Positions 59,441 to 64,000 of a stretch of DNA of 64,000 nucleotides are shown piece by piece. This DNA comes from Gentiana macrophylla. Taxonomy: Eukaryota; Streptophyta; Magnoliopsida; Gentianales; Gentianaceae. The DNA is taken from contig JAOBSW010001236.1 in NCBI GenBank assembly GCA_026214975.1, forward strand, positions 248,001 to 312,000. Reading direction: 5' to 3'. The position numbers and the translations under genes are program-made. The stretch's first letter is position 1, and every line of letters begins with the position of its first letter. The notes beneath the pieces were generated by a model. The model saw only the letters and a program-made list of their open reading frames with translations, did no database searches and was not told the origin of the DNA.

Positions 59441-59716
59441 CTAGACTAAACCAAAACAATCCCAATTCAAAACAAGGTACCCGTTTAACATCCAAAGCGG
59501 GATTTCAAAACAACCAAACCACCAACCACAACCATAATCAGCACCAAACAACCCATTCATCATCCATCACAACACCACAACACAATAACAGAGTAGAAAG
59601 AAACCATAAAACCTGAAAAAAAACGAATTAAGGTAATATTCAAGTGAACGAGCCGACCCAAAGATCGAACTCAAAAAAAACGTGAATGAAATCTAGAAAA
59701 GTTGTTACTAACTTAC
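59441..59716 (-). other. Probable 5'-UTR intron of the element 3 accessory transcript
   Basis: A strong donor CTTG|GTAAGT at 59717/59716 and an acceptor TTTAGTCTAG|GATTG at 59441/59440 place the intron nine bases before the ATG. Same position as in element 1. Confidence 0.5.
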
Positions 59717-60012
59717 CAAGTAAGGTGAGTAGATGCTGATCGAGATGAAAATTAGTCCAAACAACACCAAGGTGGCTTCCAAAATCGGATCTTTTCCTCA
59801 AAAAGTCGGACTGAAAAGGGCTCTGATTCTCCAAAAAGATGGTGTGTTGGGTAATTTGGCTTTGAAAATCAAAGAGAGGGGATCAAGAGCGGTCTATAGC
59901 AATTTGAATCGCTTGAAACGGTTTAGAATCGAAGATTATAGGGCAAAAAGGGGGGAGAAAAGTCGGGTTCGCGTTTGAAATCCTGAAAAGTGAGGGCTCA
60001 TGGAAGGAGGGG

Positions 60013-60234
60013 GTATATATAGACAGATGTGGGACACTCGTCCAACTCAGCGGACGGACGTCCAGCTAGAAATTATATGAACTGGACGGGCGTCATGATT
60101 TTCAGACGCTCGTCCAAACATTTGAAAACTGAACAGGATTGGAGGGAAATAATCGGACGGGCGTCCAAAATGTTGGACGGGCGTCCAATTGATACATTGA
60201 GGCGACGGACGCCCAGTCCTTCAGACGGGCGCCC
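60013..60234 (-). promoter_or_regulatory. Element 3 internal promoter: palindrome array plus TATA
   Basis: CTATATATAC (minus) is at 60013-60022. Eight GGACGGGCGTCC-type sites start at 60032, 60052, 60084, 60104, 60155, 60175, 60203 and 60223: four pairs, every one exactly 20 bp. The pair 60155/60175 is perfect. This is the best preserved array in the window. Confidence 0.75.
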
Positions 60235-60384
60235 AGCGGCGCTCAACAAAATTATCAAATTTTCATGCAATTTAAATTCAAATAAGCCGTTTTTCATTAA
60301 ACTTAAATAAAACTTCAAAAAAAACAAATGGAAATCAACGAAGTACATAAAATTACTAGAAAATAAATAAAAACAAATAGGAAA

Positions 60385-60435
60385 CAGTGGGTTGCCTCCC
60401 ACCAAGCGCTTTTGTTTTACGTCGTTTGCTCGACG
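60385..60435 (-). other. Intercistronic two-hairpin motif, copy 2
   Basis: The minus strand reads CGTCGAGCAAACGACG (stem CGTCG/CGACG), AAAACAAAAGCGCTTG, then GTGGGAGGCAACCCAC (stem GTGGG/CCCAC). It follows the stop of the small ORF at 60452. It is close to 8858-8911 of element 1. Confidence 0.6.
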
Positions 60436-60451
60436 AAACAACCTAACAACG

Positions 60452-60856
60452 CTAGTCATCGTAAATTTTTGACCAATCTATCACCCGGATAAGACGGCGG
60501 AGCATGTCAATCGCCGGAGGGAAATCATACTCATCCTGCAGACCCCTGTCCTCACCAGCTACATCAACACCTCGAAAATGTTCAGCTTGCAGAACTAGCA
60601 GTAAATCTGTCAGCATTAGATCATTGAGGATTGTGTACGGACGTCCTAGAGCTGCCTGCAACTCCTCAGTAGTAAAGTCTCCACCTCCCGAACAGCGGGG
60701 AACAATAAGAACATAGGTGACAGTCCTGATGCGGGTACTAATATCAAAATCTACGTACAAAACGATAGTCGCTCCGGGCCGTCATCTACAAAGTGATAAG
60801 TGGGATCCTCACAGGAAAGGTAACTCCTCTCGGTAGAACTCCAAATCCATATCTAG
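60452..60856 (-). pseudogene. Element 3 small ORF between integrase and accessory ORF
   Basis: From ATG 60856 (MDLEFYREE) the reading shifts frame within 40 bases and again near 60775. It then stays open for about 100 codons: TVTYVLIVPRCSGGGDF, TTEELQAALGRPYTILNDL, FPPAIDMLRRLIRVIDWSKI. No known family is recognised. It is bracketed by two copies of the hairpin motif, which suggests a separate cistron of the element. Confidence 0.4.
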
Positions 60857-60965
60857 AAAGCACAAATAATCGATGATATAAACAAAAGCAAAACTTAGTA
60901 AGCTAAACTTAAATACTAAAACTACAAAAGCACAAAACAAAAACAACTAAAGCTAACGATATCTA

Positions 60966-61010
60966 GGATGCCTTCTAGTGGCGCTTTTGGTTAATGTCGT
61001 TAGCTCGACA
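60966..61010 (-). other. Intercistronic hairpin motif, copy 1
   Basis: GTCGAGCTAACGACATTAAC, then CAAAAGCGCCACTAGAAGGC on the minus strand, directly after the integrase stop at 61014. The first stem (GTCG/CGAC) is kept; the second hairpin is lost. Confidence 0.5.
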
Positions 61011-61013
61011 CGT

Positions 61014-62430
61014 TTAAAGTTCAACCTGGATCAAGGCCATTCGACTTTCTCGCCAAACCACTACCTCGTCTAGACTTTGATCAGTAGTTTGGCTGCAGAA
61101 ACAGCACTTAACACATGGGGTGAAATCTTTGATAGCTTTCCAAACACGTTTGAATTTCCCCATGGTTGACTTCTTCATCTTCTGAGTCTTCTGATGACGT
61201 TTCAACTGACGCTCCCTCTTATACTCTTCCATATCCCAACTACCTGCTAGAACTTCTTCAGATCGACCACTACCGTCATCCTCTGAAAACAGGTCGGGTG
61301 AAAACTCGTCAAATTCTTCGACTTTTGTAGCACCACACCCGAGGATATCGAGGAAACGAACAATCAAAGGCTTTTCCTTAGGTTCACCAATGTAGTGCTT
61401 ACACCTTTGACCATTCACTCGAAACGGTTGGTCACCATAACCTCGTAGTTCTAAGACACCTTCAGGAATAATTTGGAGAATCTCAAAGGGACCGGACCAT
61501 CGTGTCCTCAGCTTACCAGGGAACATATGTATCCTGGAATTGTATAATAAAACTTGTTCCCCAACATGGAATTCTCTTTTCTTAATTTTGGCGTCATGGA
61601 GGAGTTTCATCTTATCTTTGCTAATCCTGGCGCTTTCATAGGCTCGAGTCGACCGCCCAACTCATACAAGCTCACTGCGCATCGGTGCTTACCACAAGAT
61701 TGGGAATCAAAGTTCGTAAACTTTGTAGCCCAATAAGCTCTATGCTCTAACTCATTGGCGCAGATGACATGGCTTACCATTTGATATGGAGATGTACCCA
61801 TAGGAGTCTTATAGGCGGTCCTGTATGCCCATAGTACATCATCCAACTTCAAACTCCGCTTTTCTATGATGTTGGACCGCTTTTTCCAGGATTTTCTTAA
61901 TACTTTGGTTGTTGCTTTCAACCTGACCACTAGTCATCGGATGATATGGTGTGCCAGTCTTATGATGAACACCATACTTTTCAAGAACTTTCTCTAGGGG
62001 TCGATTGCAGAAATGCGTCCCTTCATCACTGATCAAGGCACGTGGACATCCAAACCTCACGAAGATGTTTTTCTTTAGAAATTTCATGACCGTCTTATGA
62101 TCATTGTGAGGAGTGGCTTGAGCCTCCACCCATTTCGACACGTAATCTATGCAGACTAAGATGTATTTGTTACCACAAGATGATGAGAATGGTCCCATAA
62201 AATCGATACCCCATACATCAAAGACTTCGCATTCTAGGATGGGTTTCAAAGGCATGTCAAAACGCCTTGTCAGAGTACCGGTTCTCTGGCATCTATCACA
62301 AGCTTTACAGAAAGCTTCGGTGTCCTTAAAGATCATGGGCCAATAGAAACCGGATTGGAAAATCTTAGCAACGGTTTTCCAAGGACCAAAGTGACCTCCA
62401 AAGTGGGTCCACTCGTGGGCCTTCGCTCAA
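61014..62430 (-). pseudogene. Element 3 integrase, nearly intact
   Basis: Core with all three catalytic residues: VWGIDFMGPF (D), ALISDEGTHFCNRPL (D), MTSGQVESNNQSIK (E). CKACDRCQRTG upstream is the second half of the HHCC finger. The C-terminal domain VGEQVLLYNSRIHMFPGKLR and RWSGPFEILQIIPEGV (61550-61430) is followed by a K/Q-rich tail. One frameshift near 61850 and one near 61610 divide it into three frames (62336-61839, 61930-61607, 61610-61014). Confidence 0.8.
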
Positions 62431-63977
62431 TAATATCGCTTGCGCCAGATTTGGAACACATCTTCTAAGCAAACCATCTTTGCAGATCTTAAGCAGAGAT
62501 AAGGTTCATCCCAAACGAAGATTTCAAATCGAGAAGAACTTTTCTTCTCCTGATAGGACAATTCTGGATCGAGATATCGGGCATGAAGGTAATTTACAAT
62601 GGAAGAATACCAAGGAACATCAGGAGGACAACCGTCGATAAGCATAATGTTCTCTAGAGGAAAGTAAAGATCTATATCGTCTGGATCATCCTTTTCCTCA
62701 CTTAGCATTCTCGAAACGTGATCAGCCACTACGTTTTCACTACCCCTTTTGTGTTTAATTTGAATGTCAAACTCTTGTAGGGTCAATATCCAACGCAGTA
62801 GGCGCGGTTTAGCCTCCTTCTTAGTCATCAGATACCGCAAAGCAGCGTGGTCAGTCCACACAATCACTTGAGCTCCTAACAAGTAACTCCGAAACTTGTC
62901 CATAGCAAAGACTACGCCAATAATTCTTTTCGAAGAGTAGTATAGTTAACTTGAGAAGGATTCAATGTGTGACTGGCGTAATAGATTGGCTGGAATTTCC
63001 CTTTGATTTTTTGTCCTAAAACAGCACCAACTGCATAGTTTGATGCGTCACACATAAGCTCAAAAGGTAGGTTCCAGTCAGGCGATATAAGAATTGGAGC
63101 AGAGATTAAACGGTCCTTAAGCTCCTCAAACGCTTGCTTGCAGCTCTCATCAAAATTGAACTCAACGTCTTCCTTTAGTAAAGTAGACAGGGGATTGGCT
63201 ATCTTGGAGAAGTCTTGAATGAATCTTCTGTAGAAACCGACATGTCCAAGAAAGCCTCTTACTTCACGCACATTCTTGGGATAACTCAACTTCTCGATAG
63301 CTTCTACTTTTGCCCTGTCAACTTCTATACCCTTGGCGGAGATCTTGTGGCCAAGAACTATTCCCTCATCAACCATGAAATGGCATTTTTCCCAATTGAG
63401 CACTAAGTTCTTTTCCACGCATCTGGATAACACTTGATCAAGATTGTCAAGACAATCATCAAAAGACTGACCAAAGACTGAAAAATCGTCCATAAAGATT
63501 TCCATACACTTTTCTACTAGCCCGTCAAAGATAGCATAGATACATACATCTTTGAAATGTAGCTGGGGCATTGCAGAGACCAAATGGCATTCTCCTGTAG
63601 GCGAATGTACCATAAGGGCAAGTGAAAGTGGTCTTTTCTTGGTCAGCTGGATCAATGGGTATTTGAAAGTATCCTGAATATCCATCCAGGAAGCAGCAGA
63701 ATGCGTGCCCCGCCAGACGTTCAAGCATCTGGTCAATGAATGGAAGGGGAAAGTGATCTTTCATGGTTACCTCATTGAGCTTTCGATAATCGATGCAGAC
63801 TCTGTAACCAGTGACAAGTCTCAATGCAATTTCCTCTCCCTTCTCATTCTTCTCAATCGCAATTCCACCTTTCTTGGGAACTACCTGAGTCGGGGAGACC
63901 CATTCACTATCAGCGATGGCATAAATGATTCCCATGTCCAGAAGTTTGATAATTTCTTTCTTAACCACCTCTTGCAT
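62427..63977 (-). pseudogene. Element 3 reverse transcriptase and RNase H
   Basis: RT: SEWVSPTQVVPKKGG, CIDYRKLNEVTMKDHFPLPF, CCFLDGYSGYFQIPID, MPFGLCNAPATFQRCM, catalytic MDDFSVFG, then [20 protein letters not shown]. RNase [44 protein letters not shown] and NVVADHVSRM, all catalytic acids present. Only two single-base shifts (near 63600 and 62908) break the frame. The RT N-terminus begins close to the window edge. Confidence 0.85.
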
Positions 63978-64000
63978 ATGAGGGTTGAGCCTCCTCTGGG

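Larger units (their letters stand above)
54905..64000 (-). mobile_element. Athila element 3, 3' part (runs off the window)
   Basis: The 3' LTR (54905-56452), PPT, 3' noncoding region, accessory ORF, internal promoter array, a small ORF, integrase, RNase H and RT are present on the minus strand. Gag and the 5' LTR must lie beyond 64000. Coding regions are better preserved than in elements 1 and 2b, with few frameshifts. Confidence 0.85.

Noticed and set aside
8521..60234. Regularly spaced palindromes resembling a CRISPR array
   Set aside because: The sites are 12-14 bp, paired at 20 bp, lie in LTR U3 or promoter positions of plant retrotransposons, and have no unique spacers or cas genes.

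Overview
The window is plant nuclear DNA, most likely from a eudicot. It is AT-rich and built almost entirely from nested LTR retrotransposons. The rest is DNA transposons, small patches that resemble host genes, and microsatellites. No bacterial or organellar gene set is present. Every long coding region is on the minus strand and belongs to Ty3/gypsy elements of the Athila type: gag with a CX2CX3HX4C knuckle, a D-L-G-A protease, RT, RNase H, integrase, and an extra ORF in the env position. All assignments come from reading the sequence; no database search was run.

Layout. 1-2700: unassigned DNA with a possible host promoter and first exon (TATA 1535, exon 1617-1698). 2699-4514: a 1.8-kb solo LTR with perfect AAAAT duplications. 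4551-5911: a Tat-type gag relic, then a plus-strand Athila gag relic. 5917-17092: Athila element 1 (minus, ATAAT duplications), inserted into that older plus-strand gag, which resumes at 17098-18450. 18500-20030: a second Tat-type gag with its LTR. 20075-24130: a segment with a diverged copy at 27755-27990. The copy preserves the empty sites of a hAT-like MITE (20225-20451) and a deleted Copia element (20525-24106). 24140-25849: solo LTR of the element 1 family. 25857-26430: LINE 3' end. 27429-27625: CACTA terminus and a Copia RNase H tail. 28227-29088: a signal-peptide ORF and a cystatin-like exon. 29701-35430: an LTR split by a Helitron (30000-33640) that carries fragments of three host genes (SAUR, monodehydroascorbate reductase, PWP1). 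35431-38626: the 3' half of element 2a. 38627-54901: full-length Athila element 2b (16.3 kb, LTRs about 1.93 kb, tRNA-Asp PBS). 54905-64000: Athila element 3, which runs out of the window in RT.

Main observation. Each of the three Athila families carries its own 12-bp palindrome: ATGCGTACGCAT in element 1, CGGATCGATCCG in element 2, GGACGSSCGTCC in element 3. In every family the palindromes occur as pairs spaced 20-21 bp, which is two helical turns. The pairs lie in arrays just upstream of TATA boxes in two places: in the LTR U3, and in the internal region before the accessory ORF. The accessory ORFs belong to one family whose core reads VREFYAN...VRG..V.F...IN (I recall it as the 'putative plant transposon protein' domain). 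They have KKRK-like basic stretches and acidic tails, and most have a 5'-UTR intron. The layout suggests that each family encodes a nuclear protein that binds its own palindrome and controls both the LTR and its own promoter, by analogy with the VANC anti-silencing proteins of VANDAL transposons. The sites, spacing and TATA boxes are seen directly; the protein-site link is inference.
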